Below, one piece after another: positions 10,218 through 20,584 of a stretch of 64,000 nucleotides of DNA (position 1 is its first letter; each line of letters opens with the position of its first letter). The position numbers were made by a program, and so were the translations under genes. The notes below the pieces were generated by a model that was not told where the DNA came from, did no database searches, and saw nothing but the letters and a program-made list of their open reading frames with translations. Location of the stretch: the NCBI GenBank assembly GCA_021397845.1, contig CM038038.1, forward strand, positions 61,994,748-62,058,747, in the 5' to 3' direction. The stretch comes from Areca catechu (lineage: Eukaryota; Streptophyta; Magnoliopsida; Arecales; Arecaceae).

Positions 10218-11216
10218 GCCGAAGGCGCCAGAGCTTGGAGGCGAGCCTCTTGCGGGCGAACTTGGCATCGGCTTGGGCGGAAGCCAGAGGTGCTGGAGCG
10301 GGCGGAGGTGAGTTGGGGCTGGCAGCGGGCGAGGTCAGGAGGAGCAGGAGGCGCTGGAGCTCGGAGGCGAGCCTCCCACGGGCAAACTTGGCACCGGCTT
10401 GGGCAGAAGCCGGAGGTGTCGGAGCGGGCGGAGGCGAGCTGGGGCCGGCCGTGGGTGAGGTCGGGAGGAGCCGGAGGTGCCGGAGCTCAGAGGCGAGCCT
10501 CTCGCGTGCGAACTTGGCACCGGCTCGAGCGGAAGCCTCCCGCGAGCTTCCCACGGGCAGACCGAGCGCCAGCCTGGGCGGAAGCCGGAGGTGCTAGAGC
10601 TCGGAGGCGTGGCAGGCACGGGGGCTCACCGGCGTGGGTTCACATCAGACCGGATGGAGGTGAGGCACTGTTAGGGTGCCGCCGGTCGTTACCCTGGCGC
10701 GGGCTGCCCTGTTGCAAGTGTGCGCATGGGCGGTGCAGGCGCTAGTTTCCCCTGGCACAAGTGATGGACGTGCGTACCTCCCATGCACACAGACCGAGGC
10801 ACAGAGAAGGTGCCGAGTTGGGATGGCTGGAGCTGACCCAGGTCTGACCGAAGTGGGCTGATCGAGCTGGAACTTTCCTGGGAATGCTAGAGCGTGCCAT
10901 GGGCGTGCCGAGCTGGAGCTGACCTGGGCATGCCAAGAGCATGCTGAGCTGAACTGAACAGCCGAAGATGGACTTCTCATGGCCGAAATGAGGCTGAGGT
11001 ATTGGTTCACCGCTGAGGTGGGGCCGAGCCGAGCTGGGCTAAACCGCCACATGGCCAAAGTGGGGCCGAGGTATTGGTTCACCGTCGAGGTGGGGCCGAG
11101 CCGAGCTGGGCTGAACCGCCACATGGCCGAAGTGGGGCCGTGGTGAGGCCGAGGTGGAGAGGTGCCTGGCCGAGGTGAAAAAGTACATGGCCGTGCCAGC
11201 CTCTAAGGAGGATGCA
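10218..11216. repeat. GC-rich tandem repeat tract, right part
   Basis: Continuation of 1750-3709 after LARD-1a. The unit word recurs at about 10331 and 10457 (126-bp spacing). The stretch 10600-10860 is collinear with 2140-2390 (for example GAGGTGAGGCAC at 2194 and 10657), so a larger direct repeat of about 1.95 kb exists once LARD-1a and one TSD are removed. Open frames in several phases are treated as by-products of base composition. The right limit near 11216, where GC content drops sharply, is approximate. Confidence 0.65.
10996..11139. repeat. 72-bp tandem repeat, two copies
   Basis: GAGGTATTGGTTCACCG opens both units (10996 and 11068). They share GGTGGGGCCGAGCCGAGCTG and CCGCCACATGGCC and differ at about four positions. 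The repeat lies at the right end of the GC-rich tract. Confidence 0.8.
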
Positions 11217-11833
11217 TGTCAGGGCCTAATAGATCTTGTTTACTACTGTAACACATGGCATCTTCAAAGTTGCTCGTTATGGTTCAGATCTCTCCTAAAA
11301 ATATTGAGGACCTAAAAGCCTCTAGTAAGCAATCTTCTTTTGGATATATATCTTAGAAGTCAAGTTGGTATGACATATTATAACTTTTCTAGAACATAAT
11401 TTTATATTTAATTCATTAAAATCAATAAAATTAGATTTTATTTTTTTATTTATATTTAATAAGTTTATGAATTGTTTATAGAGTTATGGATAATGGTACA
11501 TATTCTCACGAGTTGAGAATTTGAAACATGTTATTATAAATTAACTTCTAAAAGATCTCGATCACTGGATCATCATGAGGATGGTGATTGATCCATTAAG
11601 ATTGGTACACGAATCACCTTCCTTTTGGTAGATGAGTTTTGAGTCTATAGTGTAGAGATGCTGGAGCAAGAGTACAAATAATTATTAATAAGTAATGATA
11701 CTAAGTCTAACCAAGTTTGAGAAGTTACATGGATATCTACTCACTCATCAACGACTTCTCAAATACTTAGTTTTGTGAGTAATTCCTTAACCTATAGTTT
11801 CTCGGCTACTCATAGTAAAGTTATTATGGTTTG

Positions 11834-13145
11834 TGTTGCCCAGATATGGTACCCAAGAGGGGGGGTGAATTGGGTATTATAAAAATTAAAGCAATATATG
11901 TGCTATCAAGTTCTAAGGTGAAGAGTGATAGTGCTCAAGTAATTATGCAACGGAAGCAATGAACTAAACAACAATTAAAGAGCAAAAGAAGATAAAAAGT
12001 AAAGCAATGCAAACACACAAGAAGTATAGTGGTTCGGTGCACCTAGCACCTACATCCACTCCCCAAGCTCCACTTGGGAATTTTCACTATAATCTTTAGA
12101 TTACAGCCGACTTGTTTTACCAGGCTCACAAGTCAAAACCTTACACACTTGTTTTGGCTTCGGGCTTACAAGCAACCCTAGTTGGTTTTATCAATTGGCT
12201 CACCAACAAACCTCACTCACTTGTTTTGGCTTCGGGCTTACAAGCAACCCTAGTTGGTTTTATCAATTGGCTCACCAACAAACCTCACACTAGTTTCAAA
12301 TTCCCTTGAAACTAGCTAAAGACAAAAGAATATGAATACAATTAATAAAACTAGACAAACTCCTTTTGAGCAATAAGAAATTCGTTGTAGCTCTTGATGG
12401 AGACTCTTCAAGCCTTTTCCCTTGGAATCTTTGGACCTCACTAAATGCCAAATACTTGAAAGTTGGATTCCTCAAAGATGGAAAGTTTTTGGCTAAGGAA
12501 TCTCTTGGATTTCTCACTCTTTTTGGCTTGGAATTGATTGAAGGCTTTTTACTTTCACTCTAATCCTTTTTACTTTGTCTCCATGTCTTTTTTGAAGTTT
12601 GGTGGAGGTTAAATACCTCATTCATGCTGAAACAACTCCACAAGACCGTTAGAATCAAAAATATGGCCGTTTATGGCCGTTAGAAATCAAATCAAAAGTT
12701 CAGAAAAATTAGCCGTTATGCCATGAGTCGACCTCTGGATCAAGTGTCGACCTTATGAGTCGACCTCCAGTTTATCTTAGGCAAAAATCCAGAAAACCAT
12801 AGTTCTGTCCAGTTTGAATTCTCAGGCTATGAGTCGACCTCTGGTGTCGACCTCTGGACAGGTGTTGACCTCTGGTGGTCGACCTCTGGAGCGTGCCACT
12901 GAAATTTTGCCGTGCCGGCCTTGCTGAACTTTTCTTTTCTTCATAAGTCGACCTCTGGTGGTCGACCTTTGACAAGGTGTCGACCTCTGGTGTCGACCTC
13001 TGAAGCGTGCCACTGAAATTTTAACCTCATTTCTTCATTCAACATGGTTGAGTACTAAGATCTGAGAAATACACTTAAAATACAATTAGTACTCATATAT
13101 ACTTAAACATTTTGTCAATCATCAAAATCAAGACCAGAGTCAACA
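11834..13145 (-). repeat. Composite element LTR 1 (3' LTR)
   Basis: 1312 bp. It begins TGTTGCCCAGATATGG and ends GAGTCAACA on the plus strand. It lacks a 13-bp segment present in LTRs 2 and 3 within the GTCGAC-rich part. A 71-bp segment with the words CACTTGTTTTGGCTTCGGGC and AACCCTAGTTGG is duplicated at about 12150-12290 in this LTR and in the other two. Confidence 0.93.
12722..13010. promoter_or_regulatory. Clustered GTCGAC repeats in LTR
   Basis: Ten exact copies of the palindrome GTCGAC, most within GAGTCGACCTCTGG or GGTCGACCTCTGG, fall in under 300 bp. Homologous clusters lie at about 17095-17390 and 21478-21772, with one extra copy each. Sirevirus LTRs are known for repeated palindromic cis motifs in U3. 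A regulatory role here is inference from density and position upstream of a minus-strand TATTTAA at 12609-12615. Confidence 0.4.
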
Positions 13146-13483
13146 ATCTCCCCCTTTTTGATGATGACAAAACCTTTAAGTATATGAATAGGGTAAGCTT
13201 AAAAAGATTAACAATAAGATAAACATGTAAGCTCAAAACAATAAGCACCAAGCTCCCCCTCAAAATATGATCCAAAAAATCTTCAAAAATATTTTTTAAA
13301 ATATGCAAAAAAAAAAAATTAAAATTTTCAAAATTTCTTTTTCTTACTAATTCTTTCCTTTAGATAAAAACATTTTACATTCTTCTCCCCCTTTTGCACT
13401 TTCTTTCATTTCTCAAAAGATTTTTCATGTTTATCCAATCTTCCCCTTTTCATACTTAACAATTTTCTCCCCCTTTTTGACAT
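13146..13483 (-). other. Multiple polypurine tracts, unit 1
   Basis: Adjacent to the LTR, the minus strand reads TCATCATCAAAAAGGGGGAGAT. Further PPT-like words recur on the minus strand at about 13251-13260 (AGGGGGAGCT), 13381-13395 (AAAAGGGGGAGAAGA) and 13461-13480 (AAAAAGGGGGAGAAAAT), with another at about 13978. Repeated AAGGGGGAG-type tracts are a recognised hallmark of the Sirevirus lineage of Copia elements. A matching set starts at 17528 in the second unit. Confidence 0.7.
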
Positions 13484-14882
13484 CATAAAAAAGGGTGAAA
13501 GGCAATACAAAGTGGAAATGAAGTTGGAAAGAATAGCAAGTAGGTCATCAAAATCAATGCATGAAATCAAATATTTATGATATCAATTAAATATGATATA
13601 AATTGAACAAGATACCAAAGAATGTAAGCACATGCAAGAAGTGATTTGATGTATATTATACATACGCCTTACTTGTTCATGGGATAAGGTCACAGCGGCA
13701 CCCCTACATGTCATAAGAGAGCCCGTTGAATGGGAAGAGAGGGTCTTTAAGCCCTACTTATCTCCTATGACCGGACGGCCATGGTGACTAACCCAATCCG
13801 AAGCGGTTACTAGGAATTCTAAAAAAAAATTTGATGCCAATAGAATATGATACCATTTGAATGTAACTCCTCCAAAGAATTAGATTTGAAAACAAGAAGG
13901 AGTACCAGAGCAATATAAGCAAAGCATGATATCAACAAGATATTCAAAACATCAAATATGATAACAAATCTTTGGATGCTCCCCCTGAATGTTATTCCTC
14001 CTTTAAAAATATGCATTTATTTCAGGAATAAAACATGAAAGTTTATGCATCAAGATTTGAAATTTTTCAAGATATTCATGATTTTCAAAATACAAAGCAT
14101 TTATATCGCATAAAAATGTTTAGCATTATTTTAAATTCATTTTAAGATGATTTGATATCCATACAAATGCTAGAAGTAATATGATATCAAGTCTAGCTAT
14201 TAGAGCAAGGGTTTGTCAATAAGCATACCTTCTTCTTAAAAGTAACCCTTAACTACTAGTTCTATACTTGATCCAAATCATTTCTAGATTATGCATAGAT
14301 GCCAAAAATAAAAACATATAAATCATAGCATTTCACTTGAAATAATTTAGAAACTATATTAATCAAAATCAAGTGAAGATCTAATAATCACAAGTTTGAC
14401 CATGAGAGCTTGAAATCCAACAACATCAAAATGGTCATGATCACAACAAATGATTATTAGTCTAAGCTTGATTCTAATCAATCAATTAAACCATTTTTCA
14501 AATCAATATGCATCTTTAAAAGTATTTTTCATGAAATACATTAATCAAAATCAAGTGAAGGTCTTACAATCATAAATTTAATCATGATATCATGAAATTC
14601 ATCAACACCAAAAAGTTCATGATCATAGCCAATGATGATAAGTCCAAACTTGATTCTAATTAACTATTTAAAATAATTTTTCAAAGTAATTGATGCAATA
14701 AAAATTAATCTACAATTTTAATTATGGAAGGAGATGTTTAGAATTTACCAATATACATAATCCTTCCTTTTACCATTTAGTCCAAAATATAGCTTGTGCA
14801 CTTCTTTAAATTGTCTTGTACAACCTCTTTTCAAGAACTTCCTTTCTTCTTGTTGGGTTGCAAGACATTCCTGCAAAACAAA
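13484..14882 (-). other. Non-coding 3' internal region, unit 1
   Basis: About 1.4 kb of AT-rich DNA between the PPT cluster and gag, where pol would be in an autonomous relative. No pol motif, RNA gene or long ORF was found. Two related segments with the words AATCAAAATCAAGTGAAG, CATGA and TTGATTCTAAT occur near 14350-14490 and 14540-14670. The same holds for 17867-19264. Confidence 0.5.
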
Positions 14883-16145
14883 TTAAGTGGACATTTTTGG
14901 TATCCAAACTTTCTTGGGTCCTTTATGATTAGTAATTATGGTTCCTTTTGGAACCCAAACTTTTCTTAATCTAGAAGGATAAGCATTGAAACCATATTTA
15001 TAAGAAGAATTGAAAGAAGCAGGAATATTTAAGTTCTTCAAGAGTTTTTGCTTCTTTTCCTCAATCAAAATATTTTTCTCATTAAAAACTTTTTCACATA
15101 AATCTTTTGAAATAACATTTTCTTTTTCTAAAAATTCTTTTTCTTTAGAAAAATTATTCTTTTCATTTTTCAAAATATCAATCTTGGCATTTAAATCATC
15201 ATTTTTATTTGCAAGATTGGTGTTGTCAAGAGAAAATGAATCTACATGCCTATTTAATTTCTTGTGCTCAATTTTTAGCAATCTGTATTCATTCACAAGA
15301 TCATTAGATGCATCATGTGATTCTTTAAAGGTAAAATCATAATTATTTTTAGCACATACCATTTTCTCATTTGCCATGAAACAAAGATGGGCAACTTCAT
15401 CATCCGTACTTGAATCTTCGCTATCGCTCCAAGTTGCCATCATTGCCTTGAATTTCCTTTTGGCCTTGAGAGCTATTATTTTCTTTTCTGTATCAGCTTC
15501 CACTATCCTTTGCCATAAGTTCAACTCATAGGTCATGAGTGAACCGATAAGCTCCTCCAAAGGTAAGGTTTCTACATCTTTAGCTTCTTGGATTGCCGTC
15601 ACCTTTGGATCCCATGATTTTGGCAAGGATCTAAGAATTTTGTTCACCAAATCAGCATTAGTATAGATTTTGCCAAGACTTTTTAATTCATTAATAATAG
15701 TCATAAATCTTGAAAACATATCAGATATAGATTCATAATGCATCATTTCAAAAGTTTCAAAAGAATGTATAAGCAAATTAATTTTAGTGTTCTTCACTTG
15801 AAGAGTACCCTCATGAGTAACTTCAAGTGTGTCCCATATTTCCTTCGCTGATGTGCATGTAGAAACTCTATTAAATTTGTTTAAGTCCAATGCACAATAA
15901 AGCAAGTTCATTACTTTAGCATTGAGTTCAATTTGTTTAATGTCATATTCATTCCAATCCTTTTCGAGCTTTGGAATGGAAATGCCATTAACCAAAATGG
16001 AAGGAATATGAGGACCACTAATAATGGTTTTCCAAAGATGATAACTAATAGATTGAATATGGATGCGCATGCGAGTTTTCCAAAATATGTAATTTATGCC
16101 ATTGAAAAATGGTGGTCTAACACTAATACCTACAAGGGTTACCAT
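14883..16145 (-). CDS. Gag of the Sirevirus-like element, copy 1
   Basis: A 420-residue Gag, intact from ATG at 16145. Residues about 1-230 match the Copia Gag (UBN2/DUF4219) pattern: NGINYIFWKTRMRIHIQ near the start, then LLYCALDLN, TSAKEIWDTLEVTHEGT, and NELKSLGKIYTNADLVNKILRSLPKSW. The C-terminal half is Lys/Glu/Asn-rich and probably coiled coil. The usual CCHC zinc knuckle is absent; the protein ends in PKGTIITNHKGPKKVWIPK. Gag forms the particle that packages element RNA. It starts about 45 bp inside the primer-binding site of its own unit. Without pol, the product could act only with proteins from another element. It differs from copy 2 at roughly ten residues. Confidence 0.85.
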   Translation of the reverse strand: MVTLVGISVRPPFFNGINYIFWKTRMRIHIQSISYHLWKTIISGPHIPSILVNGISIPKLEKDWNEYDIKQIELNAKVMNLLYCALDLNKFNRVSTCTSAKEIWDTLEVTHEGTLQVKNTKINLLIHSFETFEMMHYESISDMFSRFMTIINELKSLGKIYTNADLVNKILRSLPKSWDPKVTAIQEAKDVETLPLEELIGSLMTYELNLWQRIVEADTEKKIIALKAKRKFKAMMATWSDSEDSSTDDEVAHLCFMANEKMVCAKNNYDFTFKESHDASNDLVNEYRLLKIEHKKLNRHVDSFSLDNTNLANKNDDLNAKIDILKNEKNNFSKEKEFLEKENVISKDLCEKVFNEKNILIEEKKQKLLKNLNIPASFNSSYKYGFNAYPSRLRKVWVPKGTIITNHKGPKKVWIPKMST

Positions 16146-16188
16146 GAACTTTAGCTCAAAATCGTTAGATTTTCAATCAGAGCACCGA

Positions 16189-16200
16189 GCTCTGATACCA
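16189..16200 (-). other. Primer-binding site, unit 1
   Basis: The minus strand reads TGGTATCAGAGC, the exact plant initiator tRNA-Met complement, two bases from LTR 2 (16203). It serves the left internal unit. Confidence 0.9.
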
Positions 16201-16202
16201 CT

Positions 16203-17527
16203 TGTTGCCCAGATATGGTACCCAAGAGGGGGGGTGAATTGGGTATTATAAAAATTAAAGCAATAAATGTGCTATCAAGTTCTAAGGTGAAGAGTGATAG
16301 TGCTCAAGTAATTGTGCAACGGAAGCAATGAACTAAACAACAATTAAAGAGCAAAAGAAGATAAAAAGTAAAGCAATGCAAACACACAAGAAGTATAGTG
16401 GTTCGGTGCACCAAGCACCTACATCCACTCCCCAAGCTCCACTTGGAAATTTTCACTATAATCTTTAGATTACAGCCGACTTGTTTTAACAGGCTCACAA
16501 GTCAAAACCTTACACACTTGTTTTGGCTTCGGGCTTACAAGCAACCCTAGTTGGTTTTATCAATTGGCTCACCAACAAACCTCACTCACTTGTTTTGGCT
16601 TCGGGCTTACAAGCAACCCTAGTTGGTTTTATCAATTGGCTCACCAACAAACCTCACACTAGTTTCAAATTCCCTTGAAACTAGCTAAAGACAAAAGAAT
16701 ATGAAGACAATTAATAAAACTAGACAAACTCCTTTTGAGCAATAAGAAATTCGTTGTAGCTCTTGATGGAGACTCTTCAAGCCTTTTCCCTTGGAATCTT
16801 TGGACCTCACTAAATGCCAAATACTTGAAAGTTGGATTCCTCAAAGATGGAAAGCTTTTGGCTAAGGAATCTCTTGGATTTCTCACTCTTTTTGGCTTGG
16901 AATTGATTGAAGGCTTTTTACTTTCACTCTAATCCTTTTTACTTTGTCTCCATGTCTTTTTTGAAGTTTGGTGGAGGTTAAATACATCATTCATGCTGAA
17001 ACAACTCCACAAGACCGTTAGAATAAAAAATATGGCCGTTTATGGCCGTTAGAAATCAAATCAAAAGTTCAGAAAAACTAGCCGTTATGCCATGAGTCGA
17101 CCTCATGAGTCGACCTCTGGATCAAGTGTCGACCTTATGAGTCGACCTCCAGTTTATCTTAGGCAAAAATCCAGAAAACCATAGTTCTGCCCAGTTTGAA
17201 TTCTCAAGCTATGAGTCGACCTCTGGTGTCGACCTCTGGACAGGTGTTGACCTCTGGTGGTCGACCTCTGGAGCGTGCCACTGAAATTTTGCCGTGCCGG
17301 CCTTGCTGAACTTTTCTTTTCTTCATGAGTCGACCTCTGGTGGTCGACCTTTGACAAGGTGTCGACCTCTGGTGTCGACCTCTGAAGCGTGCCACTGAAA
17401 TTTTAACCTTATTTCTTCATTCAACATGGTTGAGTACTAAGATCTGAGAAATACACTTAAAACACAATTAGTACTCATATATACTTAAACATTTTGTCAA
17501 TCATCAAAATCAAGACCAGAGTCAACA
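16203..17527 (-). repeat. Composite element LTR 2 (central, shared)
   Basis: 1325 bp. By eye it has several private bases where LTRs 1 and 3 agree, for example in the GAAGACAATTAAT and AAATACATCATTC words. It serves as 5' LTR of the left unit and 3' LTR of the right unit. Confidence 0.93.
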
Positions 17528-17866
17528 ATCTCCCCCTTTTTGATGATGACAAAACCTTTAAGTATATGAATAGAGTAAGCTTAAAAAGATTAACAATAAG
17601 ATAAACATGTAAGCTCAAAACAATAAGCACCAATCTCCCCCTCAAAATATGATCCAAAAAATCTTCAAAAATACTTTTTAAAATATGCAAAAAAAAAAAT
17701 TTAAAATTTTCAAAATTTCTTCTTCTTACTAATTCTTTCCTTTAGATAAAAACATTTTACATTCTTCTCCCCCTTTTGCACTTTCTTTCATTTCTCAAAA
17801 GATTTTTCATGTTTATCCAATCTTCCCCTTTTCATACTTAACAATTTTCTCCCCCTTTTTGACATC
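17528..17866 (-). other. Multiple polypurine tracts, unit 2
   Basis: Same series of AAGGGGGAG-type minus-strand tracts as 13146-13483, offset by 4382 bp. The word order is the same, with only a few base differences. Confidence 0.7.
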
Positions 17867-19264
17867 ATAAAAAAGGGTGAAAGGCAATACAAAGTGGAAA
17901 TGAAGTTGGAAAGAATAGCAAGTAGGTCATCAAAATCAATGCATGAAATCAAATATTTATGATATCAATTGAATATGATATAAATTGAACAAGATACTAA
18001 AGAATGTAAGCACATGCAAGAAGTGATTTGATGTATATTATACATACGCCTTACTTGTTCATGGGATAAGGTCACAGCGGCACCCCTACACATCATAAGA
18101 GAGCCCGTTGAATGGGAAGAGAGGGTCTTTAAGCCCTACTTATCTCCTATGACCGGACGGCCATGGTGACTAACCCAATCCGAAGCGGTTACTAGGAATT
18201 CTTAAAAAAATTTTGATGCCAATAGAATATGATACCATTTGAATGTAACTCCTCCAAAGAATTAGATTTGAAAACAAGAAGGAGTACCAGAGCAATATAA
18301 GCAAAGCATGATATCAACAAGATATTCAAAGCATCAAATATGATAACAAATCTTTGGATGCTCCCCCTGAATGTTATTCCTCCTTTAAAAATATGCATTT
18401 ATTTCAGGAATAAAACATGAAAGCTTATGCATCAAGATTTGAAATTTTTCAAGATATTCATGATTTTCAAAATACAAAGCATTTATATCGCATAAAAATG
18501 TTTAGCATTATTTTAAATTTATTTTAAGATGATTTGATATCCATACAAATGCTAGAAGTAATATGATATCAAGTCTAGCTATTAGAGCAAGGGTTTGTCA
18601 ATAAGCATACCTTCTTCTTAAAAGTAACCCTTAACTACTAGTTCTATACTTGATCCAAATCATTTCTAGATTATGCATAGATGCCAAAAATAAAAACATA
18701 TAAATCATAGCATTTCACTTGAAATAATTTAGAAACTATATTAGTCAAAATCAAGTGAAGATCTAATAATCACAAGTTTGACCATGAGAGCTTGAAATCC
18801 AACAACATCAAAATGGTCATGATCACAACAAATGATTATTAGTCTAAGCTTGATTCTAATCAATCAATTAAACCATTTTTCAAATCAATATGCATCTTTA
18901 AAAGTATTTTTCATGAAATACATTAATAAAAATCAAGTGAAGGTCTTACAATCATAAATTTAATCATGATATCATGAAATTCATCAACACCAAAAAGTTC
19001 ATGATCATAGCCAATGATGATAAGTCCAAACTTGATTCTAATTAACTATTTAAAATAATTTTTCAAAGTAATTGATGCAATAAAAATTAATCTACAATTT
19101 TAATTATGGAAGGAGATGTTTAGAATTTACCAATATACATAATCCTTCCTTTTACCATTTAGTCCAAAATATAGCTTGTCCACTTCTTTAAATTGTCTTG
19201 TACAACCTCTTTTCAAGAACTTCCTTTCTTCTTGTTGGGTTGCAAGACATTCCTGCAAAACAAA

Positions 19265-20527
19265 TTAAGTGGACATTTTTGGTACCCAAACTTTCTTGGA
19301 TCCTTTATGATTAGTAATTATGGTTCCTTTTGGAACCCAAACTTTTCTTAATCTAGAAGGATAAGCATTGAAACCATATTTATAAGAAGAATTGAAAGAA
19401 GCAGGAATATTTAAGTTCTTCAAGAGTTTTTGCTTCTTTTCCTCAATCAAAATATTTTTCTCATTAAAAACTTTTTCACATAAATCTTTTGAAATAACAT
19501 TTTCTTTTTCTAAAAATTCTTTTTCTTTAGAAAAATTATTCTTTTCATTTTTTAAAATATCAATCTTGGCATTTAAATCATCATTTTTATTTGCAAGATT
19601 GGTGTTGTCAAGAGAAAATGAATCTACATGCCTATTTAATTTCTTGTGCTCAATTTTTAGCAATCTGTATTCATTCACAAGATCATTAGATGCATCATGT
19701 GATTCTTTAAAGGTAAAATCATAATTATTTTTAGCACATACCATTTTCTCATTTGCCATGAAACAAAGATGGGCAACTTCATCATCCGTTCTTGAATCTT
19801 CGCTATCGCTCCAAGTTGCCATCATTGCCTTGAATTTCCTTTTGGCCTTGAGAGCTATTATTTTCTTTTCTGTATCAGCTTCCACTATCCTTTGCCATAA
19901 GTTCAACTCATAGGTCATGAGTGAACCGATAAGCTCCTCCAAAGGTAAGGTTTCTACATCTTTAGCTTCTTGGATCGCCGTCACCTTTGGATCCCATGAT
20001 TTTGGCAAGGATCTAAGAATTTTGTTCACCAAATCAGCATTAGTATAGATTTTGCCAAGACTTTTTAATTCATTAATAATAGTCATAAATCTTGAAAACA
20101 TATCAGATATAGATTCATAATGCATCATTTCAAAAGTTTCAAAAGAATGTATAAGCAAATTAATTTTAGTGTTCTTCACTTGAAGAGTACCCTCATGAGT
20201 AACTTCAAGTGTGTCCCATATTTTCTTCGCTGATGTGCATGTAGAAACTCTATTAAATTCATTTAAGTTCAATGCACAATAAAGCAAGTTCATTGCTTTA
20301 GCATTGAGTTCAATTTGTTTAATGTCATATTCATTCCAATCCTCTTCGAGCTTTGGAATGGAAATGCCATTAACCAAAATGGAAGGAATATGAGGACCAC
20401 TAATAATGGTTTTCCAAAGATGATAACTAATAGATTGAATATGGATGCGCATGCGAGTTTTCCAAAGTATGTAATTTATGCCATTGAAAAATGGTGGTCT
20501 AACACTAATACCTACAAGGGTTACCAT
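19265..20527 (-). CDS. Gag of the Sirevirus-like element, copy 2
   Basis: A 420-residue, uninterrupted duplicate of the ORF at 14883-16145. Differences include NYILW for NYIFW, KLEEDW for KLEKDW, AKAMN for AKVMN and DSRTDD for DSSTDD. Domain layout is the same: Copia Gag N-terminal half, long charged C-terminal half, no CCHC zinc knuckle. Both copies staying open while every Copia pol in the window is broken suggests the insertion is fairly young or the Gag was recently under selection. Sequence alone does not decide between these. Confidence 0.85.
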   Translation of the reverse strand: MVTLVGISVRPPFFNGINYILWKTRMRIHIQSISYHLWKTIISGPHIPSILVNGISIPKLEEDWNEYDIKQIELNAKAMNLLYCALNLNEFNRVSTCTSAKKIWDTLEVTHEGTLQVKNTKINLLIHSFETFEMMHYESISDMFSRFMTIINELKSLGKIYTNADLVNKILRSLPKSWDPKVTAIQEAKDVETLPLEELIGSLMTYELNLWQRIVEADTEKKIIALKAKRKFKAMMATWSDSEDSRTDDEVAHLCFMANEKMVCAKNNYDFTFKESHDASNDLVNEYRLLKIEHKKLNRHVDSFSLDNTNLANKNDDLNAKIDILKNEKNNFSKEKEFLEKENVISKDLCEKVFNEKNILIEEKKQKLLKNLNIPASFNSSYKYGFNAYPSRLRKVWVPKGTIITNHKGSKKVWVPKMST

Positions 20528-20570
20528 GAACTTTAGCTCAAAATCGTTAGATCTTCAATCAGAGTACCGA

Positions 20571-20582
20571 GCTCTGATACCA
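20571..20582 (-). other. Primer-binding site, unit 2
   Basis: Exact TGGTATCAGAGC on the minus strand, two bases from LTR 3 at 20585. Confidence 0.9.
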
Positions 20583-20584
20583 CT

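Noticed and set aside
10197..11124. ORFs of 116-182 codons in the right part of the GC-rich tract
   Set aside because: Same reason; one starts inside the LARD-1a LTR and crosses the insertion boundary.
12722..13010. CRISPR-like array in the GTCGAC cluster
   Set aside because: Spacing is irregular, repeats are 6-14 bp with no unique equal-length spacers, and the DNA is a plant retrotransposon LTR.
15010..15342. Plus-strand ORF of 110 codons, repeated at 19392-19724
   Set aside because: Antisense shadow of the charged region of the Gag genes; Phe/Ser-rich as expected from the reverse of Lys/Glu codons.
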